IMG/VR virus record: IMGVR_UViG_3300025674_000091
Coordinates: 1 to 43,670 of that record
Origin: a virus
Direction: 5' to 3' (one strand)
Length of the DNA stretch: 43,670 bases
Made by a program: the position numbers and the translations under genes. This document shows positions 8,596 through 15,945 of this stretch, one piece after another (the stretch's first letter is position 1; every line of letters starts with the position of its first letter). Below the pieces are notes generated by a model, which had not been told where the DNA came from, did no database searches, and saw nothing but the letters and a program-made list of their open reading frames with translations.

Positions 8596-8743
8596 AATGC
8601 CATCTGAAGTCTTAGCGCGTTTTAAGGAAAAGCAGGAAGAGACTAAGGCTCCCAGCGGCGAAGAGCTGCGTGGTAATTCTGAGAAACGCATGCGTGCTCG
8701 GGATAAATCCCGTAAGCACAAAGAGATGAAGTCCTCTAAGTAA
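8585..8743 (+). CDS. Small basic hypothetical protein (52 aa)
   Basis: The ATG at 8585 lies inside the end of the GT17 gene. It opens a 52-residue frame to TAA at 8741-8743: MSDKMPSEVLARFKEKQEE at the N-terminus and a Lys/Arg-rich tail (RDKSRKHKEMKSSK). The overlapping start and charged composition resemble many short genes of this phage. Probably helical or disordered, with no motif. A weak hairpin (CGGG/CCCG, 8753-8767) follows before the portal gene. Confidence 0.6.
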   Translation: MSDKMPSEVLARFKEKQEETKAPSGEELRGNSEKRMRARDKSRKHKEMKSSK

Positions 8744-8775
8744 TTTTATTTCGGGTTTTTAGCCCGCAGCAGTGA

Positions 8776-11016
8776 ATGCCTTCCGCCTCGACCGAAAGCA
8801 GAAATAGGTTCAACGAGATTCTGGAAGCTTCGCGCACTCAGGATCGGAGCAATCAATCGGCAACGATGGTTGTGCTGAGCCACTTGCAGCAGATGACTCT
8901 TCTCATGATGAAGAAGGGTCTGACGTTTTATTGTGACCAAGACACTTATAGAAGTCGTACACGCTTTTTAGAGGACGTTATTAAGCTTAATAAGCTTGAT
9001 ATTCGTTTTCCTTCGATCATTCGTAACTTTCTTATTGACGGTTGCGGACTCTTTTACTTCAGGCCTGATCCGAAGCTGAAGTATCAGATCTACTTCTTCA
9101 ATAAGAATCAGTACCGTGTGTACCATGACGTAAATGGTGATGTTGAAGAAGTCATCATCATTTACAGTTACAAGGTAAAGAACGCAAACTTAGGTTTACC
9201 TAGCAACAGCTACGGTCAGAACAAGCGCTACGTTCGTCTGTCGATCACAGCAGATGAGATTAGTGAAGTAGAGACTGATACCGAGCTTAGTTTTGATCTT
9301 GAACCAGGTGCTGTTCTAACTCCTGCTAAGAAACGACCAAACACGCTTGGTTTTATACCTGCTGTAGAGGTTCTAAACAAACCGAACGCCAGCGGAACTG
9401 AGGGGGAGGGTGAGTTTGATCCCTTCATGGAGCAGATTGTGCTTCATGATCAACTCACTCGGAATATTGCCAAGAACATTGAGTTCTTTGGTAACCCGAC
9501 TCTGATTAGCTCTCGTCCACGTAGTGATCTGGTCGAAGCTAACGATACTCAGTCGTCCTTCAGGCCCACGATCAGCAGCCAGAGTGGCTTTGCTGGTGTA
9601 GACAGCCCTTCCACTCGGGTCAGTGAGCCCTTTGGTGGAGGGATGGGCTCGGGTCTTCGCGTTCCCCGGATTATCGCGAACGTGGAGCCCTCTGACCGTG
9701 TGGGCTATATGACGCCTGACCCGGTTAACGGGGATATGAACCGTTATACCCTTCTCCTTCGGGAGGAGATTCGCACCGCCCTTGGCGGGGTAGACGAAAT
9801 ATCGATCTCCGCAGGCGCAACTGCCACGGAGATTAAAGGGTTGATGGGTCGTGCTCAGGCCACGGCCATGCGGAAGAACAAAAGCTTCCTGACCTATGGG
9901 TTTAATCGTCTCCTGGAGATGATGATCTATCACCAGGAAACTATCTTCAGAGAATCTTTCATTTTGGCTTCCGGAATGAAGGAACCTAACCCACCTAAAG
10001 AAGAGACTCCTGAGTCAATCGAGAAGTACAAGCGAGCTGTCCTTAAATTCGAAAGCAAACTCGACGAAGAAATTAAAAAAGCAGTAGCCGAGAACAAAGT
10101 CCCACGTGGCGTTGTCGGTTTACCTGAAGACGGAGACCGAGAGGTTTCCTATCGATATCAGGGTGATGTTTATGAAGATACGTCTTATGACGTACTTCAA
10201 AAATCCATGGTCGTCCGCAACATGCAGGAACTAGGTGTAGACAGCCTAGAGGCCATGAAGTATCTTTTCCCCGATAAAACTGATTCTGAGATAGCGGAAA
10301 TGCTGAAGGGTTTCCCCTTCCGCATGATCCAACAAACTCAATCTGCGATGCAACAATTTCTGGTATTATTATCCCAGATGTTGCAGTCTCCACATCCGCT
10401 TGCGCCTAACCAACCGCTTGCGGCAGATCCTAGACTGAATATCACTCCGCTCCTTTATAGGACGTTTGACCACCTAGCGGAAGAATTAACCTACTCGGGT
10501 AGCTATGAGCCAGCAGATCCAAGCTTCGACCCCGAGCCCGGTCTCCCCGGCGGCAGCCCCGGCGGTAACCTCGGACCAGGGCTCAACCGCCTTCCCGCAA
10601 TGGGTGGCGCAAACAGCTACCCCGGCGGTAGCTTCGGTTCCTACAGCCCAACCGCCGTCGCAGGTGGCACCGGCTACGGACCCTTCTATCAGCAACCAGT
10701 CCAGCCCGTCAACGTTCAACTCCTCCCCGAGCAGCAATCCTTGGGAAGCAGCGATGGGTTCGCTGGAGCGGGTGCTGCAGCAGGTCAACTCTCAATCCCT
10801 CAGCCAGGCACCACAGTATCCCTCCCAGACGGCTGGAACTCAGGGTACTCAACAGACCGAGCTGAATTTACAGGCCCAACCCTGGGCTTACCAGGCGCAG
10901 CAGGCAGCGCCGACCTCGTTTACCAACGCCTCACAGACCCAAGCTTCCTCTCAGGCTTCTACGGCCCAGACGAGCGACGTCAGTCAAATCAGCGACGCAA
11001 CTCGCGCCGTCGTTGA
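8776..11016 (+). CDS. Portal protein with long low-complexity C-terminal tail
   Basis: The gene encodes 746 residues. Residues 60-130 (RFPSIIRNFLIDGCGLFYFR, then a tyrosine-rich strand NKNQYRVYHDVNGD) and the helical core near 370-400 (GRAQATAMRKNKSF, then RLLEMMIYHQETIF) read as a phage portal, the dodecameric channel at the capsid vertex. Its size and position downstream of terL and before the capsid gene agree. The last ~170 residues are a Gly/Pro/Ser/Tyr tail ending in SNQRRNSRRR. This tail is read in a different frame from the overlapping gene starting at 10505, so either the tail or the overlap is exceptional. Confidence 0.8.
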   Translation: MPSASTESRNRFNEILEASRTQDRSNQSATMVVLSHLQQMTLLMMKKGLTFYCDQDTYRSRTRFLEDVIKLNKLDIRFPSIIRNFLIDGCGLFYFRPDPKLKYQIYFFNKNQYRVYHDVNGDVEEVIIIYSYKVKNANLGLPSNSYGQNKRYVRLSITADEISEVETDTELSFDLEPGAVLTPAKKRPNTLGFIPAVEVLNKPNASGTEGEGEFDPFMEQIVLHDQLTRNIAKNIEFFGNPTLISSRPRSDLVEANDTQSSFRPTISSQSGFAGVDSPSTRVSEPFGGGMGSGLRVPRIIANVEPSDRVGYMTPDPVNGDMNRYTLLLREEIRTALGGVDEISISAGATATEIKGLMGRAQATAMRKNKSFLTYGFNRLLEMMIYHQETIFRESFILASGMKEPNPPKEETPESIEKYKRAVLKFESKLDEEIKKAVAENKVPRGVVGLPEDGDREVSYRYQGDVYEDTSYDVLQKSMVVRNMQELGVDSLEAMKYLFPDKTDSEIAEMLKGFPFRMIQQTQSAMQQFLVLLSQMLQSPHPLAPNQPLAADPRLNITPLLYRTFDHLAEELTYSGSYEPADPSFDPEPGLPGGSPGGNLGPGLNRLPAMGGANSYPGGSFGSYSPTAVAGGTGYGPFYQQPVQPVNVQLLPEQQSLGSSDGFAGAGAAAGQLSIPQPGTTVSLPDGWNSGYSTDRAEFTGPTLGLPGAAGSADLVYQRLTDPSFLSGFYGPDERRQSNQRRNSRRR

Positions 11017-11437
11017 TCACTTCGGTATCGAGGCTCCCGGCATCCTGAATCAGTACGCATGTGCTCTCGAGGACATGCTGATTCAGCAAGCCACCGCGAT
11101 GGATGATCTGGGCGGTCGGCATAACGCTATGCAGACCATCCTGACTAATCCTGACACCTTGGCCGATTACACCGATCGTTTCTTCACCGAGGTTGTCCCC
11201 GTGGACATTGATACTCCTGCAGCTGCTTCTCCTCAGCAACAGGCTTATCAGCAGAACTACGACATGCCTGCTCCTCCCGCTAATGCTGGCGGAACTCAGC
11301 AGGGTGTTGCTCCTCAGGGTCAGTGGGAGCAGTTCAGCGACGTGATGAACCGCAGCCCCGAGAACGCCTGGCGTTATCTGAGCTCCATGGGTCCCGAGGC
11401 TCTGCGTAGCAAGCTCCTCTTCATGGACGCTGCCTGA
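10505..11437 (+). CDS. Putative scaffold/assembly protein overlapping the portal gene
   Basis: The gene encodes 310 residues. The first ~170 are read from DNA that also encodes the portal C-terminus in another frame and are Gln/Ser/Ala/Pro-rich. The last 140 (from SDATRAVVDHFGIEAPGIL onward) lie outside the overlap and look folded: helical, acidic, ending PEALRSKLLFMDAA. Its place between portal and capsid genes, its length and its Gln-rich helical style suggest a capsid scaffold; no protease motif is visible. The N-terminal start is uncertain because no independent start is obvious near 11016. A strong terminator follows. Confidence 0.65.
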   Translation: MSQQIQASTPSPVSPAAAPAVTSDQGSTAFPQWVAQTATPAVASVPTAQPPSQVAPATDPSISNQSSPSTFNSSPSSNPWEAAMGSLERVLQQVNSQSLSQAPQYPSQTAGTQGTQQTELNLQAQPWAYQAQQAAPTSFTNASQTQASSQASTAQTSDVSQISDATRAVVDHFGIEAPGILNQYACALEDMLIQQATAMDDLGGRHNAMQTILTNPDTLADYTDRFFTEVVPVDIDTPAAASPQQQAYQQNYDMPAPPANAGGTQQGVAPQGQWEQFSDVMNRSPENAWRYLSSMGPEALRSKLLFMDAA

Positions 11438-11464
11438 TAGACTTTCACCGGGATATCGCTCCGA

Positions 11465-11486
11465 CCCTCCTTCGGGAGGGTTTTTT
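11465..11486 (+). terminator. Rho-independent terminator with UUCG loop
   Basis: The stem CCCTCC (11465-11470) and GGAGGG (11475-11480) closes a TTCG loop and is followed by six T. It ends the terL-portal-scaffold transcript. It is almost identical to the terminator at 14943-14968. Confidence 0.92.
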
Positions 11487-11518
11487 ATTGCTAGTCTTTT
11501 AGAAGCAACTAAGAGACT

Positions 11519-11656
11519 ATGCGAGCTTTAGGTGATGTTCGTCGAAAGGCTCCTGTCGAGGCGCCCAAAGCCCCTGCTTCCGAGCAACCTGTGCAGGAAC
11601 CTGTACAAGACACTCAGGAGAGCTCGTCGTTCGATGAGTCCGTGGTGATCGAGTGA
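11519..11656 (+). CDS. Small hypothetical protein (45 aa)
   Basis: The ATG at 11519 opens a 45-residue frame to TGA at 11654. The product is Pro/Glu/Gln/Ser-rich (EQPVQEPVQDTQESSSF) with a basic start (MRALGDVRRK), so it is disordered or a tag-like peptide. It follows a terminator by 32 bases and overlaps the 3' end of the convergent holin-like gene by 43 bases. No clear promoter is visible. Coding status is plausible, not certain. Confidence 0.45.
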   Translation: MRALGDVRRKAPVEAPKAPASEQPVQEPVQDTQESSSFDESVVIE

Positions 11657-11976
11657 GCTCGACCTGAAATTCTTTTTTTAATTTCTTCCTCTGCCAGTTT
11701 TTCTAAACTGTTGAGGAGACGTACTCCTGCATAACCGCAGACAAAGGAGGCAGCTAATGCCTCTTTTTTTGTGAGCTTAAATTTCTCAGCTACAGCTGGG
11801 CTCACAAAAGTCGCCAGCAGATAACCAGCTAGTACCGTCTTAACTACGTAGGGGATAAATCTTTTAACTCTTTGAGGGTGCGCAAGAATATCAGTAATGG
11901 ATCCTGAGGAAGAAGCTACACAGATTTCAGGGTCTTCGATGAACATCGAAAAGGCTTCTCCAGACGGTAGCTGCAT
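11614..11976 (-). CDS. Putative holin-like small membrane protein
   Basis: The gene encodes 120 residues. After ~38 soluble residues come two hydrophobic segments: about 44-64 (YVVKTVLAGYLLATFVSPA) and about 76-95 (ALAASFVCGYAGVRLLNSL). They are separated by a short charged loop (EKFKLTKKE) and followed by a Lys/Arg/Glu tail. This architecture fits a small phage holin that forms lesions in the inner membrane for the endolysin. It lies alone on the minus strand inside the head genes, far from the endolysin at 39360. Alternative: an unrelated small membrane protein. Confidence 0.6.
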   Translation of the reverse strand: MQLPSGEAFSMFIEDPEICVASSSGSITDILAHPQRVKRFIPYVVKTVLAGYLLATFVSPAVAEKFKLTKKEALAASFVCGYAGVRLLNSLEKLAEEEIKKRISGRAHSITTDSSNDELS

Positions 11977-12036
11977 CGGCCCTTCTAATCTTTATAAATT
12001 TTAGGGCATTAAAATAGACTCATCGGGAATAAAGCG

Positions 12037-12834
12037 ATGGTCTACACTCCACAAACTAATTGGAAATACGACAAGAATTTATATCACCCGATTCAATCGG
12101 GTCCGCAAAGGACGGGTAGTGATTTAAATCTGACCAACACTTACCTAGTAGTTTCTAGCGGTTATGTACCTCCTAGTGGCGTACAACAAACTTGGGTAGG
12201 GGTGGATCTTCAAGGGGCTGACTTCGGTCGAATCCCAGTGGGTCCCCCGAACAGTAGTGGTTATCTAAATACGGAATGGAGAGCAGTCCCCCCAGCTGTC
12301 TCGGGTTATTGGACAGATTATTCAAATAGCAACCCACACGCTTCTGGTTTGCTGGATAGCTACTTGGGCTTCAGAGCTCAAGGTCTCTACCACACAGCAA
12401 ACAGCAACGTCCAGACGGCGCTAGGTCCTCAACCTGGTCTGAGGAATTTTGGAGCGTACACCTGGTTCGGTGCTTCAGTTCCCGACAATCAAAATTACGC
12501 TCCGTTTCAAACTCCCTCTAGCAACAGCAGCATAGAAGGAGGGATCACGGGAGGTCCCGGCTCTTTTGAGAGGGTTAGAACACCTATTCTTACTAACCCC
12601 ACAAACGACACATCCGGATCTAGAGCAGCGTGGGAGTACAACTACCCCGCCTACTGCCGTACATACGCTGAGGCTGTCCGGAGCTCGGTGCCAGGTCAGA
12701 TGAGCGCTGTAACAAGATTTAGTTATAGAGGTAAATCCACGCGTTACGTTCCAAATTACGGCTCAATATATGGTGTGCTTGGTGAAGGTGTACGCAATAT
12801 GGTGAGAACTTTTAGCCCCGGCACTAAAATTTAA
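12037..12834 (+). CDS. Hypothetical Tyr/Ser/Asn-rich structural protein
   Basis: The gene encodes 265 residues, very low in Lys and Glu, rich in Tyr, Ser, Asn, Pro and Gly (for example SSGYVPPSGVQQTWVGVD). That is typical of beta-rich virion proteins such as head fibres or decoration proteins. The C-terminal third contains RYVPNYGSIYGVLGEG. A TAGACT hexamer 16 bases upstream of the ATG may be a -10 box. A short inverted repeat CTAAGA/TCTTAG (12838-12843, 12853-12858) lies just after the stop. It is located directly before the capsid gene. Family unknown. Confidence 0.75.
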   Translation: MVYTPQTNWKYDKNLYHPIQSGPQRTGSDLNLTNTYLVVSSGYVPPSGVQQTWVGVDLQGADFGRIPVGPPNSSGYLNTEWRAVPPAVSGYWTDYSNSNPHASGLLDSYLGFRAQGLYHTANSNVQTALGPQPGLRNFGAYTWFGASVPDNQNYAPFQTPSSNSSIEGGITGGPGSFERVRTPILTNPTNDTSGSRAAWEYNYPAYCRTYAEAVRSSVPGQMSAVTRFSYRGKSTRYVPNYGSIYGVLGEGVRNMVRTFSPGTKI

Positions 12835-12916
12835 CCTCTAAGAACGCGACAATCTTAGGTTTATAGCTCTGCTGATGCTTTAAGATTATCTTTGTAGTTT
12901 CTTCTGGATATTATCG

Positions 12917-14032
12917 ATGTTCATCGATAATGATTTTCCGAAGATTCTTGGTGCTGAACTGTACCGTCCGCACCCCGCATACATCGTTGAGATGGCTGCG
13001 GAGCCTGTGGTTGTTCACGATTTTTCGAAACAGCCCGGCCAGACTGTACAACTGGATCGTTACCGCTTCTTCGGTAACCCCGGCTCCAAGGAATCTCGCG
13101 AGCGCACCGCTGAGCAGACCATCGGTACTGCTAACAGCCGCAATATCGTGAAAGATAAGGTTCTGGTTACTCTTAAGGAGTACACCGGACCTGCCGACCC
13201 GTCTGATCCGACTCAGCCGAGCACCTTTAAGATCGCTCGCGAGACTCTGATCACTGCCCAGCGTCTTCTGCTGGACACCGGCAACCTCACCACCTTCCAC
13301 CAGTCCATCGGCAGCCTGACTCTGCTGGATGACTACCGTCGGTGGCGCGATCGGGTGTTCATCAACGAACTCCTGAAAGCTGTTTCTAAGGGTCAAGCTT
13401 CTGATTCCCAGGGTGGTTACTACTTCCCCGGCGATCTGGCTACCGGTGCTCTGACTTACACCAACGCCGAGCAAGCTAAGTTCGACGTCAAGGACGACCT
13501 CCTCCGCGTGGTCAAGTCTCTGCGTAAGCGGAACACCCCCACCTTCCAGGATGGTTTCTATCGCTGCGTTTGCGATCCCACCTTCCTGATGCACCTGCGT
13601 CAGAACAGCGACTTCCGCGAAGTTGCTCGTTATCCTGGCAACGGTCAAATCAATCCCCTCATGTCCGGCATGCAGCCCAACGCTGCGCTGTACATGGGTC
13701 AGGGCTTCGGTCAAGCCACCTTCGTGGCTGGTGAACCGATCATGCCCACCGGCTTCGTGTTTGAAGGCGTGCGCTTCTTCGAAAGCACCAACATGCCTAC
13801 CCAAACCCAGAGCGCAACCATCGGTGGCACCACCGCTGACTACAACGCAGCAGTTGGTATCTTCTTCGGTCCTCAGTCGACCGGCGTTGGTATCGGTGGC
13901 AACAATGCTCAGGTTCTCCTGAACAACAACGACGACTTCAGCCGCTTCATCATGATGATTTGGAGCCTGTACGCAGGTTTCGAACTTCTGAACGCTGACT
14001 TCGTCACCGTTGGTTACTCTTTCGACGCTTGA
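12917..14032 (+). CDS. Probable major capsid protein
   Basis: The gene encodes 371 residues. It has the size and order expected (portal, scaffold, capsid) and an extreme preference for C-ending codons that leaves a long spurious antisense frame, a sign of very high expression. The N-terminus MFIDNDFPKILGAELYRPHP and the long polar region with RETLITAQRLLLD are compatible with an HK97-fold coat subunit of the P22/N4gp56-like kind, but no family motif is decisive by eye. The C-terminal strands end FELLNADFVTVGYSFDA. A GGAGG site sits in the gap to the next structural gene, which is probably co-transcribed. Confidence 0.75.
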   Translation: MFIDNDFPKILGAELYRPHPAYIVEMAAEPVVVHDFSKQPGQTVQLDRYRFFGNPGSKESRERTAEQTIGTANSRNIVKDKVLVTLKEYTGPADPSDPTQPSTFKIARETLITAQRLLLDTGNLTTFHQSIGSLTLLDDYRRWRDRVFINELLKAVSKGQASDSQGGYYFPGDLATGALTYTNAEQAKFDVKDDLLRVVKSLRKRNTPTFQDGFYRCVCDPTFLMHLRQNSDFREVARYPGNGQINPLMSGMQPNAALYMGQGFGQATFVAGEPIMPTGFVFEGVRFFESTNMPTQTQSATIGGTTADYNAAVGIFFGPQSTGVGIGGNNAQVLLNNNDDFSRFIMMIWSLYAGFELLNADFVTVGYSFDA

Positions 14033-14046
14033 GGAGGTAACTAACA

Positions 14047-14916
14047 ATGGCGATTAACTCTAACCAGTTGCACGTTGCCAAGATTTATCCTGGCAACTAC
14101 ACCAACGTTCTTCGTTACTGGCACGAAGAAAAAACCATGCAGTTCGAGAACGCCAATGGCGTTCAAACGAGCTACACCAACCAGCCCGTTGGTGGCCCCG
14201 TGGGCGTGGTCTTCCGTCCCGGCTGGATTGCCCAGCAGGCTGTCGGTTATGTGGACCTGAGCTTCCAAGCTCTCGGTTCCACCAACCAGCTGTCCTACTA
14301 CACCCGTCCTTATGGTTCGGGTCAGAACAGCGCCGAACAGCCCTTCCTGAACGGCTCCGTCATCGTTCCCTCTCCCGACTTCCACAAGGATGTCCGGGCT
14401 GATATCACCGACGGCATCAAGGCCCCCGCTGGCGCTTACGTCTATCGCGCTTCCCTGCGTGTTGACGGCGGCGACGTGGTGAGCTCCGGCGTTGCCGGTG
14501 GTTCCGCCACCCCCACCCTGACCCTGATCCCCGCTGTGGGCGAAGGTCTGAAGGTCGACGGCACTGTTGTGTCTGGTCAGTTCGGTACTTCTGTTACCGG
14601 CGCCACCAGCCGCATTCCTAACGGCAGCACCGCTTCCACCAACATCATCGACTCCAGCAGCCTGTCTGCTCTGGGTTCCGAGACTCAGTGGAAACTGTTC
14701 GCTTCCAGCAGCCAAGCCGCCTCCGGTATCTTCCAGGGTTCCGGTGTGTACGATCCTCGTGCCTCCGCTGGCAAACTGTCCGGCGAAGACAAGGCTCTCG
14801 CTATCTGCGAAGTCTGCTGGATCGTTCCCGACGAACCCCCCGAGCGTCAGGACGTCGCTCTGCAGCCCGATGGTGTCATCGAGTCGCAGATCTACACCTC
14901 GACCTCTCCTTCCTGA
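14047..14916 (+). CDS. Second highly expressed structural protein (decoration or tail-tube-like)
   Basis: The gene encodes 289 residues, all-beta in character, with many Gly, Ser, Val and Tyr and only a few Lys. It starts 14 bases after the capsid stop behind GAGGAGG and has the same C-ending codon bias as the capsid gene, so it must be produced at a comparable level. The middle (residues 140-215) is a Gly/Ser/Thr-rich domain. A terminator follows at once. A capsid decoration protein, minor coat or tail-tube protein would fit; I cannot choose between them. Confidence 0.75.
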   Translation: MAINSNQLHVAKIYPGNYTNVLRYWHEEKTMQFENANGVQTSYTNQPVGGPVGVVFRPGWIAQQAVGYVDLSFQALGSTNQLSYYTRPYGSGQNSAEQPFLNGSVIVPSPDFHKDVRADITDGIKAPAGAYVYRASLRVDGGDVVSSGVAGGSATPTLTLIPAVGEGLKVDGTVVSGQFGTSVTGATSRIPNGSTASTNIIDSSSLSALGSETQWKLFASSSQAASGIFQGSGVYDPRASAGKLSGEDKALAICEVCWIVPDEPPERQDVALQPDGVIESQIYTSTSPS

Positions 14917-14942
14917 TAAGGTTTCCTTGCGAAACCACGGAG

Positions 14943-14968
14943 CCCCTCCTTCGGGAGGGGTTTTTTTT
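14943..14968 (+). terminator. Rho-independent terminator with UUCG loop
   Basis: The stem CCCCTCC (14943-14949) and GGAGGGG (14954-14960) closes a TTCG loop with eight T after it. It ends the capsid operon. Its near-copy at 11465-11486 ends the portal operon. Confidence 0.95.
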
Positions 14969-14971
14969 GTG

Positions 14972-14999
14972 TTGACAAGCGACTGAGCCGTCCTAGCCT
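14972..14999 (+). promoter_or_regulatory. Sigma-70-like promoter for a small RNA
   Basis: A perfect -35 TTGACA (14972-14977), a 16-base spacer and a weaker -10 TAGCCT (14994-14999) would start transcription near 15006. The -35 box begins four bases after the T-run of the capsid terminator. No coding start lies close downstream, so the likely product is the small RNA at 15006-15072. Confidence 0.5.
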
Positions 15000-15005
15000 T
15001 GTGCT

Positions 15006-15072
15006 GAGCGTGGAGACGCTCCGATCAAAGAGAGGGAGGAGCTTAGGGAGCAATCCTTGAGCTCTTTTTTTT
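15006..15072 (+). ncRNA. Candidate small RNA with two hairpins
   Basis: The predicted transcript is about 67 bases. It starts with a perfect hairpin GAGCGT-GGAG-ACGCTC (15006-15021), then a 17-base single-stranded purine-rich linker (CGATCAAAGAGAGGGAG). It ends in an intrinsic terminator with a 10-bp stem (15039-15048 with 15055-15064, two G-U pairs) and eight T. The promoter, 5' hairpin and terminator fit together at the expected distances. The AGAGAGGGAGG linker resembles an anti-ribosome-binding or ribosome-like sequence. No family recognised; target unknown. Confidence 0.5.
15039..15072 (+). terminator. Rho-independent terminator of the candidate small RNA
   Basis: GAGCTTAGGG (15039-15048) pairs with CCTTGAGCTC (15055-15064) over 10 bp around an AGCAAT loop and is followed by eight T. 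It is 70 bases downstream of the capsid terminator, so it is not needed for the capsid operon and must serve a separate transcript or act as a backup. Confidence 0.8.
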
Positions 15073-15162
15073 ATCTTCTTTTGTCTTCTTAAAGAAATTT
15101 TTAGCACATTGAAGACATTTAGGTGCCAAAGTATATGTGGCACACCGTATTTTTAGTTTGAT

Positions 15163-15426
15163 ATGGATGACCGGGAGCTGTCAGACCTCAAGCTAGAACG
15201 TAAAGAGTGTTCTCGTTGCGGCGCAACATGGTTAAACGGTATCCACCACTGGAAAACTGGATCCAAAGGGAACGAACTAGACCTTGCAGGCCTTGTTTGT
15301 AACCGTGTTAACGACCCTGAGTGCATAAACCCCAAAAAAGGGTGTACTGGAGGCGATACCTGGGAGAAGAGAGCAGAGTTTTTAGGCAATTTTGATCGCG
15401 AATTGAAGCGTATGCGTGAGGAATAG
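15163..15426 (+). CDS. Small Cys-containing hypothetical protein
   Basis: The gene encodes 87 residues. CSRCGATW (about residues 17-24) followed by C near 46, C near 54 and C near 61 suggests a small zinc ribbon or a structural Cys cluster. The C-terminus is helical and charged (RAEFLGNFDRELKRMREE). Its leader contains a hairpin GTGCCA/TGGCAC (15123-15128, 15138-15143). It may bind nucleic acid, but no specific family is visible. It starts the connector/tail gene series. Confidence 0.65.
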   Translation: MDDRELSDLKLERKECSRCGATWLNGIHHWKTGSKGNELDLAGLVCNRVNDPECINPKKGCTGGDTWEKRAEFLGNFDRELKRMREE

Positions 15427-15469
15427 GCTAATTTGGCGTACAGTACTGCTCACATACTGACTTTTTCAG

Positions 15470-15925
15470 ATGTCTGCCAAAGTCTATAAGCCTAGTGGCG
15501 TCAAAATCGACGTACTTTCCACTCATGATGACGGTGAGTACTTGATGGTGCGGTCTAACACCACTGGTAAGGTGTTTTACGCCCACAAAGACCAAGTGGA
15601 CGAGTTCACGGAAGATACAGAAGCCAAACCGACCAGCAATTCCGTGTCAGTCCGCCGTGGCCGGAGGAATTTTAAGCAAGAGGCTGAGACACCGGTCGTT
15701 ATTAAGCCCCTGCCTCCTGTCGATAACCGGATCAACCTCAATAATTTGACCGAAGAAGGTCTGACCCAGTGTTTGCCTGGTGTTGGCTTGAAAACGGCTA
15801 AAGAAATTATTGAGCTTCGCCAATCTTTACCTGGCGAGCGCTTCACTAAGCTGGATCAACTTCAATCGATCAAACGTGTCGATTGGGATGAGGTTTTTGC
15901 TACGGGTTCTGTATACGTAGAATAG
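15470..15925 (+). CDS. Helix-hairpin-helix protein (ComEA-like domain)
   Basis: The gene encodes 151 residues. Residues 1-50 form a small beta unit (GEYLMVRSNTTGKVFYAHKD), then a basic linker (RRGRRNFK). The C-terminal domain (about 88-151) reads INLNNLTEEGLTQCLPGVG, then KTAKEIIELRQ and FTKLDQLQSI: the ComEA/PsbU-type helix-hairpin-helix, which binds DNA non-specifically or packs proteins. Sitting just after the head genes it could be a head-tail connector or a virion DNA-binding protein. A perfect 15-base palindrome directly follows its stop. Confidence 0.75.
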   Translation: MSAKVYKPSGVKIDVLSTHDDGEYLMVRSNTTGKVFYAHKDQVDEFTEDTEAKPTSNSVSVRRGRRNFKQEAETPVVIKPLPPVDNRINLNNLTEEGLTQCLPGVGLKTAKEIIELRQSLPGERFTKLDQLQSIKRVDWDEVFATGSVYVE

Positions 15926-15940
15926 AAACACTAAGTGTTT
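15926..15940. repeat. Perfect 15-base palindrome between two genes
   Basis: AAACACT-A-AGTGTTT fills the 20-base gap between the HhH gene stop and the GTG start of the next gene. It is too AT-rich and too short for a terminator, and no T-run follows. It may be an operator or an RNA element near the ribosome site. Confidence 0.5.
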
Positions 15941-15945
15941 AGGTC

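Noticed and set aside
8753-8767. CGGG/CCCG hairpin before the portal gene as terminator
   Set aside because: Stem of only four pairs with no T-run after it.
9373-9933. 186-codon frame antisense to the portal
   Set aside because: Lies fully inside the portal gene, with no coupling or motif.
11519-11656. Treating the holin-like leftward gene as the shadow of this small gene
   Set aside because: The leftward product has two clear membrane segments and only the last 43 bases overlap, so both can exist.
12838-12858. CTAAGA/TCTTAG hairpin upstream of the capsid gene as terminator
   Set aside because: Short AT-rich stem, followed by GGTTTATAG with no T-run.
12911-14047. 378-codon open frame antisense to the capsid gene
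   Set aside because: It mirrors the capsid gene almost exactly and results from the C-ending codon bias; the translation is Val/Gly/Glu-biased without motifs and has no ribosome site.
14041-14715. 224-codon antisense frame over the second structural gene
   Set aside because: Same cause: strong codon bias of the sense gene.
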